64,000 nt of DNA from Warburgia ugandensis (GCA_035236585.1 CP141136.1:28116449-28180448), one strand, 5' to 3'. Positions 40,021 to 52,262 are shown, counted from the first letter of the stretch. A program made the numbers and translations. Notes: generated from the sequence alone by a model not told the origin.

Positions 40021-41458
40021 ATTATATATGCACATGATTTTTGACAAAGTTAATATATTTATATGATCATAAGATAGTACAAACTAAAGTGTTGTTTAAT
40101 GATTAGCTCATCCAAATCTAAAGCTATAATGATAATATCTAGCGATCAAAATTACACACACAACATAATTTAGCATGTAAGAATAAAAACATGCAAATGT
40201 ATGCACAATATTTAGATCATGCTATTTATAAGCATGTGATCCATTCTAATTGAGAACCAACTAAGTACTTTAGAACTAGGTCTAAGAAAATTGATGCTCA
40301 TAATCTAATCTCTTGAGTTAGATCTAGTTCAAATTATAGAATGCATAAGATCAAGTTCTTTACACTAGGTTTAGATCAAATTAATGGATGCATAAGATCT
40401 AGATCAAATTTCTTAGGTATTTAAAACTTAGATCAAGACCTTAGGTGCAGAAGACATGGACCAACTGTAAGATATAATACATAAGTCTAAATTAGATCAA
40501 TGCATAAGATTAAGCCTATGAGCAAGATCTAGTCCTTATAAATGATGAAATCTATAGGTTAGTTCTACATGGAACTTAGATCTATATGAATAATAGAAAG
40601 ATTGGGAGAATCTAATCTAAGCTTATCTAATATGTTTGATCAAACGGTTCAAATATACACATTATTAAATTAGAAATGTACAGAGATCCAATTGATTAAT
40701 CCATACATGTGGTCAAGATTGATAAAAAATGCATAGGAATTGATGGGTTCTAATCGATAGATGAGATCTATGGTTGAGATTATATATGCAGATTAAAATG
40801 GATGATATGCAACATGTGATTTTAGTGTATTCTAAAATATGTCAAGAAATATATTTAAACTTTTAATGATTTCAATTTAAAAATGAGTTGATTATGTAGT
40901 TTTACAATATTAGATTTTATGGAGAACATTCAAAATTAACAACTTTGTTCAATATTTTAAAGTATGATTTAATTATAAAATATTTATAAAAATTATAATT
41001 TCTACATTATAAAAATTATAAAGTTTCAAGAGAAAGTTTTAATTGGATATTCTAATATAAAGAATTTAAAATACTTAGACGTACTTCAGCAGGGGCCTTA
41101 GTTGAGACATACTTCAATGAGGTCAATTAGACTTCTAACTTAGATTTATTTGAACCAGCATTTGATCAATGTTGGGGTATTTGGACTCTCCTAATGAGAA
41201 TTCAAGGAGTATTTAATTACCTTCATTTGATTAGTGAGCTAGTGAACTTGTCTAAACCGTAAGTGTCAATTTTGTCGATTGTGTTTGAATACATGAACAT
41301 ATGTTTTTGGATTTGAATTGTATATGATATTTAACTTTGTTTTGAATAAATTATATTTTATATTCATTGAAACAAAATGCATATTGTACTTGTATTTGCA
41401 CTTTATATTTATTAATTAATTTTTATCTTAAATAGAAAATTATTCATGTTTATAATCT

Positions 41459-41463
<5 letters not shown>

Positions 41464-41543
<80 letters not shown>
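41464..41543. repeat. TG microsatellite
   Basis: About 40 uninterrupted TG units. Confidence 0.98.
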
Positions 41544-41546
<3 letters not shown>

Positions 41547-42365
41547 ATAGTATACTTATCAAACACAAGTTCGCTGAGATATTTTTTAATATTTCAAATT
41601 AGAGAAGAAAAAGTTTCATTCAAGGAGAAGTTTTAATTGATGTTTTCAAATTGTACTTGAAGGTATAAGAAATGTAATTTGAAGAAACATTTTTATGTTA
41701 TTTAAATTTTAAATTTTATGAGTTATGTGTATGATCTTTATTGATCTAGTATGACATTTATTATTTATGTCATATGAGACTCTAATTTAATATTTTATTT
41801 TGATACCCTAAGAGTCTATCACATCTCTAGCTCCATAATAAATATTCTGCACTAGTGGAGACGTGACATGCGTTGAAAGCAAGTGAGTACCATAGATAAG
41901 AATGGAAAGGGCGTGTATACAAAAATTTATTTGGTGTGTAAGTTACCAATTAAAAAAATTGATAAAATCATACTAGAGATCTTCATTAACACCCATAACC
42001 AACAAGCTACTTATCATTTAACTATTAAATCAGAGCCACATATAAAGTGATCAAGTTGTAGATTAGAGGTGTAATATGGCATCATTTGTCTAAATTATTG
42101 ATTGCTAAGTTGTGAATTATCTATGACCCTCAAATTCATAATTTAGCACTCAGTTTTGATTACATTGTGAACACCCTCTCTACTTTTCTCCTTTACCTTC
42201 CTTCTACTTTTCACTTCTTGTCATTTGTCTTTTGTTCTCTTTTTTAGTTCCTTTTACCATACTCCTTTTTACATGACCACTTTCAAAAGTTAATTGATTG
42301 GAACTTTCTTGTCTATCTAAGAAAGATTGTAAAGATAATTGGAAATTTCTAGGAAAGTTGAACCA

Positions 42366-42368
<3 letters not shown>

Positions 42369-42432
<64 letters not shown>
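42369..42432. repeat. CT microsatellite
   Basis: About 32 uninterrupted CT units. Both overlapping peptide frames (SLSLSL and ERERER) are artefacts of the repeat. Confidence 0.98.
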
Positions 42433-42433
<1 letters not shown>

Positions 42434-43119
42434 AAATTAAAGGGATAGATGTAAAGGAAAACACCAATTCTTGTATATGATCTACGCCATTCATCTCTCA
42501 TTCCACACTGTCATTCGTGAGTAGAAAATCACATTTCGTCAAATATCTTCATCATCTGATTAGAAAAGTGACCAACCGGATGTGTGTATAGGTGATCGTC
42601 AAAAAAATTCATACACTTAATTTGTCCTTTTGTTCCGCTTGGCATCTTTTGGAAGTGAGAGACTTGTCCTATAGGCAAAGAATGTATTTGGTCCACCAAT
42701 GGCTAGCATGGCGAAGGATCATAGGAAATTATCTTTGCTTTCAAATAGGACAATTAGAAGAGGCATGCTAGGATGAAGGCCTTATAAGGAACTTCATGGA
42801 AGCCCACCTCTCATTTGCCACGAAGGAGCCTAACCTTGAAATGATTAGAGAAATGCTAGGCCATAAAGCCAAAAAAGAAAAGAGGCAAAAGAAATCATGT
42901 ACAGCTCTAGTGGTCTCTATGTCTGCACGGTGGAACCTCTACTCCTATCGAGACTAAGAGGATTACCTTTCATTTTCCAGTGATAAACCTAACTCATTTA
43001 TTCTCTCTTACCACCCCCCCCCCTTAATTATGCAAAAGCTTTGCCATTGAATCTGGTCTATCTCTTTGACGTGAATGTGTACTTCTGCGTTTACAAGTCA
43101 TAGAAATTATGGCTTTTTT

Positions 43120-43306
43120 GTGGAAACAGCCTCCTACTGCAATGGTAAAGTTGTCTTCGTATGACCTTGAGGTTACAGGTTCAAGACATGAAAATAATAT
43201 CTTGTAAAATACAAAATAAAACTACATACCGTTTACCCTTATAGTTCTCCCTTCGCCGAACCTTACATACAAGGGGGCTTAGTGCACCAGGCTGCCCTTT
43301 AAAAAC
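43120..43306 (+). mobile_element. Au-like tRNA-derived SINE
   Basis: A 187-bp element flanked by a perfect 12-bp target duplication, TATGGCTTTTTT (43,108-43,119 and 43,307-43,318). The tRNA-like head contains CAATGGTAAAGTTGTC (box A region) and GAGGTTACAGGTTCAAGAC (box B). The body carries ACTACATACCGTTTACCCTT and CTCCCTTCGCCGAACC. The 3' end, GGGGGCTTAGTGCACCAGGC, followed by TGCCCTTT, is the hallmark of the plant Au SINE as I recall it. The element is complete and short-interspersed in type, and the clean duplication suggests a fairly recent insertion. Confidence 0.85.
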
Positions 43307-43318
43307 TATGGCTTTTTT

Positions 43319-44497
43319 ATCAATGACGTGACGAAACACGCGCTTATAGACACTGGTTTCAAACTCGTGGCCTTTACTCACTCCTGCATCCCTCGTGATG
43401 GCCGCTGAAGAGACTCATGATACACTTCTTACCGTATAGAATAATCAAGAGATGGAAAGAGCCTCGTAAGAGAGGAGAAAATATAAAATGCAAAGAATGG
43501 CCCCTCCGGCTAACAAACAAATGTAATCATGTGCATGGTGGTCAATGGTCCCGACGGTAGTGCAAGTCATGGTGGTGGAATTTTGTGCACATGCATTCAT
43601 GTTTTACATAAAAATACTAAAATATCCCTTGAGCTAATTTAAATAACCAACCCCAGTTTAAGGTAAACGACAGAAGAAATTGTTTAAATATTATTTCTTT
43701 CATTGTTACCCTTGTCAATTTAAATCAGATAAAAATGTCTATTGATATTACAGTATTTACTTAACATGTATTTAATGAACACAGTTTCCTATCTTATTCA
43801 ATATATGTATCATTTACCAATACTTCGTGACGTTGTTAAGTCATTGGGGATATCTATCCACGGGTATTGGACGCTCAAGGAGACATGAAGAGTTACACGT
43901 CATAGTACAATTTTTTCACAAATCTAAGCAGTTCATTGTGTTTAAAATATCAGACATAGGTGATCTAAGAAAAATCAATGTATTGGACAATTGTAGTTAT
44001 TTGTTTTTAATCTTGAAAAGAATAGATGGTCATAACTTTTTATCTATAAAAACATAATTTTAAAATATATAATGGGCATGAAATTTCATTTCTAACTTAT
44101 TTAAGCATAACAAAATAGTTTACCTTGCATGAAATTATGCACCCTTACAGGGATTGAAAAGGTTTATCCCCTTAGTAAGGCAACCCATGGAGGCTTATAA
44201 CCCCTCCACGAAGCAATTGAGATCCTCTTCTTTAATATTAGGGACAAATAGTATTTATTAAAAAATTAAACAGCCCGGCTAAAATAAAAAGCTAAAAACA
44301 AATAAGAAGGTTAGAACCAACCATCTTTGCCCACATATTCATTTTTCCATGCAGGATCTACCTATTCTTTACTTTGGCATCTCAAAAAACAAATCAAAAA
44401 CCAAAATCAAGGGTGTTATTTGACATGGTGTTAATTAGAAGTTTTTGGACTGAATTATTCATGGATCTTTCAAAATTTATCCATGATCTTGATTTGT

Positions 44498-44499
<2 letters not shown>
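43319..44499. other. Intergenic DNA, nothing recognised
   Basis: No convincing gene, RNA or repeat. Short open frames here lack any recognisable domain. Confidence 0.45.

Positions 44500-44543
<44 letters not shown>
44500..44543. repeat. TA microsatellite upstream of the kinase gene
   Basis: About 22 TA units, ending roughly 325 bp before the kinase start codon. The YIYIYI peptide frame across it is an artefact. Confidence 0.95.
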
Positions 44544-44545
<2 letters not shown>

Positions 44546-44692
44546 TCACTGTCCACAGATTCAGGCGTCAAAATCTACTGTTTAGGCTGTCCTTTGCTGG
44601 TTATTTTCTCGTTTTCTCATTGCAAAACTAGGAAGCGACGACTTCATTCCAGTCTTCACTCTAGGCGAGGACTTTGACAAGGAAAAGCCAAA

Positions 44693-44707
44693 CCAATTCC
44701 TTATAAG
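44693..44707 (+). promoter_or_regulatory. Possible CCAAT/TATA-like core promoter
   Basis: CCAAT at 44,693 and TTATAAG at 44,701-44,707 lie 163-177 bp before the kinase start. The sequence from there to the ATG is rich in CT (CTCCTTCCTCTCTC near 44,770), as in many plant 5' leaders. The two boxes are unusually close together. This is inference only. Confidence 0.3.
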
Positions 44708-44869
44708 TTTTTTCCCGGCTCTCATTCCATTCCTTGAACCAGAGCCCGTTAATGGCGGTCCTTCTCATGCTCCTTCCTCTCTCAGTCAAAACTCTCTAAA
44801 ACAAAAACCCATGTTCAATCTCACCCAACAAACAAAACCCAATCCTCAGTTTCCCCTCTAATCCTTTCC

Positions 44870-45964
44870 ATGGATCCAAAACTCCAAGCCCTAGCAGCAG
44901 CAGCAATCAGTTTCGTCATCGTCGGCCTAATCTTTTTCCTAATCATCTTCCTTTGCAAGAAAACCACAAATTCAAAACGCAGATTACGAAAAGATCCAAA
45001 CCCACATTTTCGAAATCTTTCCTTTATTGATGACAGCGCATCTTTTGACCCTTCTTTGAGTAGAATCTCTATGCCAGAACTCATTTTTGCCACAAGAAAC
45101 TTCTCGTCGGAAAACATTATTGGCGATGGAAGTTTTGGATTCGTGTACAGAGCCTGTTTCCCCAGCGGAGTAACAGTCGCCGTAAAAAAACTCAGTCCTG
45201 ATGCATTCCAAGGCTTCAGAGAATTCCGAGCAGAAATAGAAACGCTAGGTAAAATCAGCTGCAAACACCCAAATCTCGTTAGAATTTTGGGTTTCTGTAT
45301 TTCTGGCCCTGATCGACTTCTCATCTACGATTTTTTCGAAAAGGGTAGTTTAGATCAATGGCTTCAGGATAATTCTGAATCTTTATCTTGGGCTAAAAGG
45401 ACCCAGATAATAAAAGGTGTTGCTTCAGGGATTTCTTTTTTGCATAACGAAACAAATCCAAGAATTATTCACCGGGACATCAAGGCCAGTAATATACTTT
45501 TGGATTCAGGGTTTGAAGCACATATTGCTGATTTTGGGTTGGCAAGAAGAGTTGCAGGTGAGAACTCTCATGTTTCAACTCAGGTAGCCGGAACTATGGG
45601 GTATATGCCGCCGGAGTACTGGGACGGCCTACCATCCGCGGTGGCGACTGTGAAGGCTGATGTTTATAGTTTTGGAGTTTTGATGGTGGAAGTTGCTACA
45701 GGGAGGAGGCCTAATTGGCCTGTGGCGTCTGAGAATGGGAAGGATGTGAGGTTGGTGGATTGGGCAAAGAAGATGGTGGAAGAAGAAAAATACATGAAGA
45801 TCATTGATGAGAGTTTGTTGAAGGATGGACGGTTTGGATTGGAAGTTGGAGAGGAAGAAGAAAAGGTGAAGAAGTATTTTGATATTGCTTGCTTGTGTAC
45901 TAGTAAGAATTCTAAAGAGAGGCCTACCATGGATGAGGTTGTCTTGTTGTTGGGTGGGCTTTGA
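44870..45964 (+). CDS. Membrane-anchored receptor-like Ser/Thr kinase without ectodomain
   Basis: A single-exon gene of 364 codons and the only intact protein gene recognised. Residues 8-29 are a hydrophobic segment (AAAISFVIVGLIFFLIIFLC region) followed by KRRLRK, so it is predicted to be a plasma-membrane anchor with the kinase in the cytosol. The kinase domain spans about 80-360: glycine loop GDGSFGFV (85-92), VAVKK with catalytic Lys106, helix-C Glu122, HRDIKASN (201-208, an RD kinase), DFG (221-223), GTMGYMPPE (241-249, APE replaced by PPE), and Arg351 near the end. All catalytic residues are present. The domain resembles EMS1/PSKR-type LRR receptor kinases, but there is no signal peptide or leucine-rich repeats. 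Short paralogues of this layout exist in plants, so it need not be a truncation. The ATG follows an in-frame-free CT-rich leader and has G at +4. Substrate and pathway are unknown. Confidence 0.92.
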   Translation: MDPKLQALAAAAISFVIVGLIFFLIIFLCKKTTNSKRRLRKDPNPHFRNLSFIDDSASFDPSLSRISMPELIFATRNFSSENIIGDGSFGFVYRACFPSGVTVAVKKLSPDAFQGFREFRAEIETLGKISCKHPNLVRILGFCISGPDRLLIYDFFEKGSLDQWLQDNSESLSWAKRTQIIKGVASGISFLHNETNPRIIHRDIKASNILLDSGFEAHIADFGLARRVAGENSHVSTQVAGTMGYMPPEYWDGLPSAVATVKADVYSFGVLMVEVATGRRPNWPVASENGKDVRLVDWAKKMVEEEKYMKIIDESLLKDGRFGLEVGEEEEKVKKYFDIACLCTSKNSKERPTMDEVVLLLGGL

Positions 45965-47861
45965 TTTGTCTTGTTGTAATTGAGTTGCAGCCATGGCTGC
46001 CTCTTTGGTCTAATGTGTAGTGTGTACAGTTGTAGGTTTAGTAAGTAGAGAATTGGAGGAGAACAACCCTCTTGTGACGGATGCTCCTATGACCACTCCT
46101 TACTGGTTGTAAGACCATATCGGATTAAAAATATTTTCATTTTTTCTTTTCACAACATATCCCACTACTTCACTTGGCAACATTTGTTTGTGACTGATTT
46201 GGAGATGCTTGAGGAGAGTTTGAATTGGGAGTTGCATAGAAGGAGAAGGGAAGCAAGGTTGAGGTGCAATGGATGAGGTTGTTTCCTTGCAGGAGAACTC
46301 TGATTCTTTCTTCTTTGACGGTCCTTGCAGGAGAACTCTTATGCTACACTTTTTTCTTGTTTTATTTTGGTCATCTCCAATATTCAGTAATGGATGGCGA
46401 GGAAACGCGTACGGGTCTAGGAAGAGTCAAAGAAGAGACTTGATACTTGCTAGGAAGACAATTCTTTGGGAAGAGGGGGCAGAGATTTTGTGTGGTCGAA
46501 ACTTCCATTTGCCGTGCCCCAAACGTCTCGTCCGTTGAGCTACTGGCCTGTGCCTTAGTACTTCCCTTGTTTGACGGATGAGGAGAAGAGACAAGAAGGG
46601 ACGTGTTGGTTAGTTTGGGAAGGGTGTGCCATTGAAAAATGCATTGTACATTGAGTGATCCTAGGCCGTAAAAAAGGGGTTGACTACCATTTTACAGCTT
46701 GAAAAAGACGTAAAAACATAGGATAAAGGCCGCCGATGTATGTACCCCTTTTCCTTCCCTTCCCGGGGCCACAGGTCCAGATTTGAGTGATCAAACCCTT
46801 CAGCCCTAACTAAGGTACGTCTATAGAATGATTATATTGATCAGAGAAATATCTAGCGTCCAATTTACAAACCAGAGAAACAAAGGTTAGAACAAATACA
46901 GAGGATGAGATACTTGATGTCCGGTTCTTATCACCTAAAAACTTAGCCCCCTTTTATATTTTTGGGTGTCCATCACAACGCAGAAGTTGGGAAGACAAAA
47001 GTTGAAGATGGACGCTAAACGATTGAGATTTTGAGAACGTTTGAGATCTAAGGCCCTTCAGTCTTTCTTCCAGAAAGTAGGGGTGTAAATGGAACTAGAT
47101 AGTCCAAAGAATTTAGAAAACACGACCAAATTCAAATGTGGCTTGGACATCGCCTGTTAGTCCCATGAATCTCTTATAGATCCTTTCTATAAGACTTGAC
47201 TAATTAATTAAATTACGTGATCAAAGAACATAATATGTTAAACAATCACAATTTTGGTTAAGATCCGCTAAATTATATAGGAGTTGAGGATTCTATGGAT
47301 ATTGATATCCTTGAAGATAATGAATGAAGACTTTAGAATTTGAAAATACATAAATTTTAGTTGTCACATGGTATTTTGGAGATCGATATCAAATTAGTGG
47401 TGGAGAATAAACCTACTTGTAAGTTTTTTGTTTGGTGTTAAATTCAATATTTTGACAATAAACAAAAACCCAGCTTAAACAATAAACAAAACCCATGCTT
47501 TTAAGCTTTTTGTTAATGGTTACTATTTATTAGGTATCAACTTTTATATGACTATTTTGTTTTTTAATTAAGACTAACAATATAAATTTGACGATATCAT
47601 TAGTTAATTTTTGGCTTTTATTGGTGGGGATGACCATGTAGCGTGACTTGTTGGTGGTGATGTTATATATACATACATACACACATGTGTGTGTATTAGA
47701 TAACTAAAATGTTAAAGAAAAATTATTGCTATGAATTACATATATGCTCATTTTTAATCATAAGTAATTCTATTATTGACCTTGGACTCTCAAATGGGTT
47801 GTCTGAATTTGGATGGACTTGGAGCGAAACATTAAGGACAAAAGTTGGTGTTAATGGATCC
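45965..47861. other. Kinase 3' flank and intergenic DNA
   Basis: The first 200 bp are T/G-rich with TTGTAATTGAG just after the stop and probably hold the 3' untranslated region, though no AATAAA is seen. A 17-bp direct repeat (CCTTGCAGGAGAACTCT) occurs at about 46,284 and 46,322. An 89-codon frame at 46,269-46,538 has no recognisable domain. Nothing else is identified. Confidence 0.4.
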
Positions 47862-50314
47862 TGACTATAAAGTGGGACTTTATAATTATAAGGTGGCACT
47901 CAAAATCAATCTCATCTTTTCCTTTCATACCAAATATGGTACGCCAATCGATTTCTTTCAAATGTTTCAACAAATAGAAATCCTTAACTTTACAATTATA
48001 AGCTCATGATGCCAAAAAGTTTACAATCTTAAAGTGAAAAGCCTTTGCTTAGTAGCTATGTAAGAACACTTTATGATTGCAAAGTCTAGGTCCTCTAGAC
48101 TTTGTGATCATAAACCAAAAGTAAAAAATACCTAAATATTAAGTTTTCTCATTGCCCCTGTTTGTGCTTGGAATTATTACTTATGCCACCCACAATTTCT
48201 ATAAATAGGTCTCTAACTCTTATGAAGCAGATAATTTAACCAAAAAAAAAAAAAAAAGACAAGATCCTATCTTAGGTATTTTTCTTAGTATTTTATTTTC
48301 TTTGTTCTCATTCTCTCTATAGTTCTTTCTCATTTATAGGTTTCTCTTTGCATGTAGAGGAATTTCTAGAACTTCGCTAAGATGAAAAACCCAATTCTTT
48401 GCACTAAATTGGAATGAGATTTGAATTCCCTCTAAGCTAGTAGAATCTCTTCCCTAATAATTCAGTTCTCACCCTAGAAAGAGAAACCTTTTATTTACAA
48501 TTTTATACTCTTTTTTTGCATTTAGGATGTGGAATTAGATATGCAATTAGAATTCTTTGTAGTAAAATTTCTAGAGAGGTTTTCTAATGGAATTTTCTAT
48601 CTCATCTTCTGAATTGAGTACAAGTTTGTCTTCTTTTCTCCAAAGCTTAGAGGATTAGTGGTGAATCTTTAATCCTTCTTTCATGGGAAAGAAGCATTCT
48701 AAACCCTAAAAACAAGAGTCAATTTTTCTAAAAATAGTTTTCATAAACTATTTGTTCAATTTTAATTTCCTTTATTTTCATTTTCTCCCTCTCTCTTTCT
48801 TTGAATCCTAGGATGAAATTGTGAGTGTTCTGATGTACAAATTTGGATTTTAGGATTCTATTTTAGTGGGTTTGTTTTCATGAAATTTGAAGTTCAAGGA
48901 TAAAAAATCTTGAATTCCTGGATAGATATCATATAACTTTCTATAGCTCTCTTTGATTTACTTGAATTTATATTTTCTAAGAGTGGACCAAGAAAGACCC
49001 TTTCCAATTGTCTTTTCTTTCAAAGAAATACTTTGTAATCAAAGAACTTTTAAGAGAAAAGTCTATCATGATGGGATGATTTTTCTCAAAGTAAAAGACA
49101 ATTTGATTTTTTATGTTTCCCTTGATTTTTCTTTTGAATAAAAGTTCAAGTAAGAAAGATTTTGTTTGTATCACATTTGATGAGAAATATATTACTTTGA
49201 GAACAAACCAAATAGAAATCCTTCTCTTTATTTTCTTAAGCATCCTATAGTAATATCTAGAGTAGCTAAAATGAATACTTAAATCCCTTTACATACTTTC
49301 CTTCTTAATTAGTTCCTAATTCTAGAATTCATTGTATTTGATTCTTAGTTTCATTCCAAGTCTCTTGCTATTTCAATTCATTAAGTAGCTTTAGCAAAGC
49401 ATTCTCGTGTTTCTAAATATTCTTTGTTTATGTTGGATTTATTCAATGTTTGATGTATGTTTTAATCCATTTGCATATAGATATTTAGTTCTTTGATCAA
49501 TTCATTCATATTTCATGTTTGTTTTATTTTCTAAACAAGAGTGTGTTTCCAATTTAAGTCATTCTTTACATTCCTAGCTTTATCTTCATTATTCTAGATT
49601 TTGAGAGCCAGCCTTATCATTATTCTTCATTCCTATGCCTCGTCACAGATCATATCTCTTATTTCTTTCATGTTTCTTAAAATGTATTATTCAATCCATG
49701 CATTTTTAGTCTCTCATTTAGCCTTATGCATTGTCTAATTATATGTTCCTAACCTCCATATAGGTTTCCAAACCTCATTTTGATGCATTTATTTGTTTAG
49801 ATTAATTAATGCTTCTCATTATTATCATATGAATATGTGTAACTCTTTATTTGAATAACTTACTTTAAATATTAGTGTTTTATCTTCCATATACTTATCC
49901 TAAGTTTGTGAAAGGGGAATTAAAACTAACTACACTTTCAAACCTAGATGAACAAAGGGGCTTGGTTTTCTTGGGCTTTTTGCTTCTTTAGCTCTTGGAG
50001 ATGTCAAGCTTAGACTTCTAGTTTAGTGGACTCATTTGAGTCATTAGAGACCTAGGGCCCTCTTTACCTTAAGTGGTGACTTCCTTCCATGATCTACTTA
50101 GGTTTACAAATCTAGGTTAGAAGCTTAAATAAAACCACCAGTAAAGATAAAGTTAATTCTAATGTCTCTCCCCCCAAAATTATAAGGCTAATTCAGACTA
50201 AAAGATACACATGAATTCCAAAATCCACTCTTAATCAATATGAAATCACAAATTCTAACCCAAGGTCATATAATAAAATCCTTTTTGAGTTTGTGGGGCA
50301 CCTAAAAAATGTCA
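47862..50314 (+). mobile_element. Family D LTR (copy D1)
   Basis: About 2.45 kb, diverged at roughly a quarter of positions but collinear with 52,263-54,593. Shared landmarks are CATACCAAATATGGTACG, CAAAAAGTTTA, a TATAAATAGG TATA box (48,201), a CTTAGTATT/CATTTATAGGTTTCTC segment, ATTTAGGATGTGGAA, CATGCATTTTTAGT, and a TTTACCTTAAGTGGTGACTT segment near 50,074. As I recall, GGTGGTGACTCC-type motifs lie near the 3' end of many plant Ty3/gypsy LTRs, so plus orientation is inferred. Ends are approximate, and no coding sequence or target duplication was found. Confidence 0.55.
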
Positions 50315-51179
50315 ACTTATACCACTCAGAAGATGTGAAATACAATATATTTTTATTCCTATGAATCATTTTATGTCTACAAACTAGATTTCTATTATAT
50401 ATCATATAACGAGTAGAAGTGTGTGATCCGACTTATTCTAAATTTTCTCCTTATAGAGTTTTGTATGTCAAACAAATGAACCCAGTAGCAGTCCAAATAG
50501 GTCATTTCATTTTAATTAAAGGCTACCAACTGATGATAATCTGTATACAAAGTCAAAACTCTAGCTTTACTAGGTACAAAATGAACACTAAACCTAGAAA
50601 TTTAATCCCCTCTACTCCATTCAAATTATATTATGAAAAAACCAAGAAATTTAAGATGCTATAAGAAACACAACCTACAACATTCTAATTAAATAAAAAT
50701 AACACAATAATTTACAACTCCAACATATCAATCTACAATTCATAGCAAACCACTACCACAGAACAAATTCAACAAATATTGTATGAGTATACATTGTTCA
50801 TTAAACTCAAACACAAGCATCTCCAAAAAACTTTAAAAGAAAATAACAAAATGTAAAACCAAACTTCATGTTGGTGCTGGTTCCCAAAAGGAAGAGAAAT
50901 AAATTTAGTAAATTTTGTACAAAAATATTTGTATCTTTGAAAAGATTAAGCAATAAGGGAATCAACTGTAAAATTTAAAACTCCAAATTTTAGAGAGAGA
51001 AATTTCCAAACTTAATTTCAATTTTTTGTTAGAGTCATGATTAAATCCCCGTCATTTGTTTTTGCTATGGGCACCACAAGATCTTCATTGCTAAGTTCAT
51101 ATCTTCATAGAGGTATAAAATAATAAAGATTATTAGACATTCACTTAGAAATGAATATATAATATTAAAAATATTGTTT

Positions 51180-51760
51180 TAGCTCTTGTATCACCGCCTT
51201 TGAACCAATTCCTCGTGCATTTCACGGCCTTTGTAGTTTTTGGTTACAAAGAGCTTCAATATTTTTCTAAGAACCTAACCTTCAATGTTAAAAGCTAAGT
51301 TTGAAACAACTACAGTGAATAGGATAGTCATGATATTGTGCACCATTGAAGAGAGAAGAGGATACTAAGTACTATTATTCTTTCAATATTCAAGGATATA
51401 TGTATCTACATATTGTTGACAATCACACCTTAGCTCTTTTAAAAAGAGATCCAACTTTGATTTCTGCAATGCATTTTCTTCATGATCATAATAATCAAAT
51501 TTTTACATTTCATCTAAAATACATTAGAAGTAATATATTTATAACAACTAAAGATTAAATTCACAAAATACTTTGTAACACATCAATATTATCAATGTGT
51601 CCACTCACACTAGTTGTCATAACTAAAGGTTGAGAAGAAACTTGTGTATATTTTTTCATAATATATTCTTCAAAAATTGATTTCAAGGATTTTTTAACCT
51701 TTTCTACCTTGGCCTCTCAACTCTATTCATCAACCCTTTTATATAGTAAGTTTTACATAA
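51180..51760 (-). pseudogene. hAT transposase pseudogene, C-terminal part
   Basis: Minus-strand conceptual translation with several frameshifts and stops. Around 51,440-51,490 it reads KSKLDLFLKELRCDC, and around 51,285-51,345 MVHNIMTILFTVVVSNLAFN, followed by a VLRK...CTRNW-like stretch. This is the hAT C-terminal dimerisation domain, where intact proteins have the pattern LDLYLEE...IPVSTVASESAFS. Upstream, SIFEEY (about 51,670) fits the linker before it. The remaining, N-terminal-side part of the same gene lies at 54,594-56,210, separated by LTR D2 and about 500 bp carrying tRNA-like sequences. It cannot encode an active protein. Confidence 0.75.
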
Positions 51761-51763
51761 TAT

Positions 51764-51835
51764 TGGATTTTAACCATTGACTCCACCATATGAAAGTAAT
51801 ACTCCAACCACTAGGTTAAGTAGGTCATTTATCAT
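51764..51835 (-). mobile_element. Possible tRNA-derived SINE head, minus strand
   Basis: The minus strand reads TTAACCTAGTGGTTGGAGTA (box A-like) and, about 35 bases on, GTCAATGGTTAAAATCC (box B-like, compare GGTTCRANTCC). Spacing suits a tRNA-derived promoter. It interrupts the hAT pseudogene region. No target duplication has been identified. Confidence 0.4.
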
Positions 51836-52002
51836 CATAAGACACAAAAAGAAAAAATAGGACCAACACATTAGGAATTATAGATGGATCTTACTTCTAA
51901 GAAATACCAATTATTGGTAGGAAATATTTCATAAAACTACCATGTTGAATAACAAAATATCCATCTTAACAAGAAATTATCTACATGTTAAAATATTTAT
52001 GA

Positions 52003-52085
52003 CAAGTGCAATTACTCAGTTGATAGAGCACTTAACAATGCTTCAAAAATAAACAAGTTGTAGGCTGTAGTTTTAGACACCAAAT
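52003..52085 (+). mobile_element. Possible tRNA-derived SINE head, plus strand
   Basis: ACTCAGTTGATAGAGCACTT closely matches the tRNA D-arm/box A region (as in tRNA-Lys CTCAGTTGGTAGAGC). About 30 bases later GTTGTAGGCTGTAGTTTTAG, followed by ACACC, is a diverged box B/T arm. The acceptor stem does not pair well, so it is a tRNA-like SINE head or a tRNA pseudogene and not a working tRNA gene. Confidence 0.5.
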
Positions 52086-52262
52086 TTTAGGCATCTTTAA
52101 TAACTTCCTAGGGCTTACACTTTGTTTACACATCATGAATGGACCCTACTTGGTTTTGCAAAGGTACATCTTGAGAAGGATCCAAAATGATCCAAAAACC
52201 ACCTAATATTTCACCAAAATCCACAAAAACAAAGTTTTCTAAAAAATTACCTGTGGACTTCA

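Larger units (their letters stand above)
40021..43107. other. AT-rich non-coding DNA, nothing recognised
   Basis: Low-complexity AT-rich DNA with no convincing coding frame and no sign of the 40-bp array. Apart from the two microsatellites listed separately and a C homopolymer near 43,013, nothing is identifiable. Confidence 0.5.

Noticed and set aside
44821-45994. Antisense frames over the kinase gene (up to 167 codons)
   Set aside because: These are shadows of the kinase coding sequence in other frames.
46269-46538. 89-codon frame downstream of the kinase
   Set aside because: No recognisable motif or homologue by eye, and it overlaps a short direct repeat; probably chance.
52003-52085. 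Functional tRNA gene
   Set aside because: Box A is good, but the T arm and acceptor stem are too diverged to fold as a tRNA.
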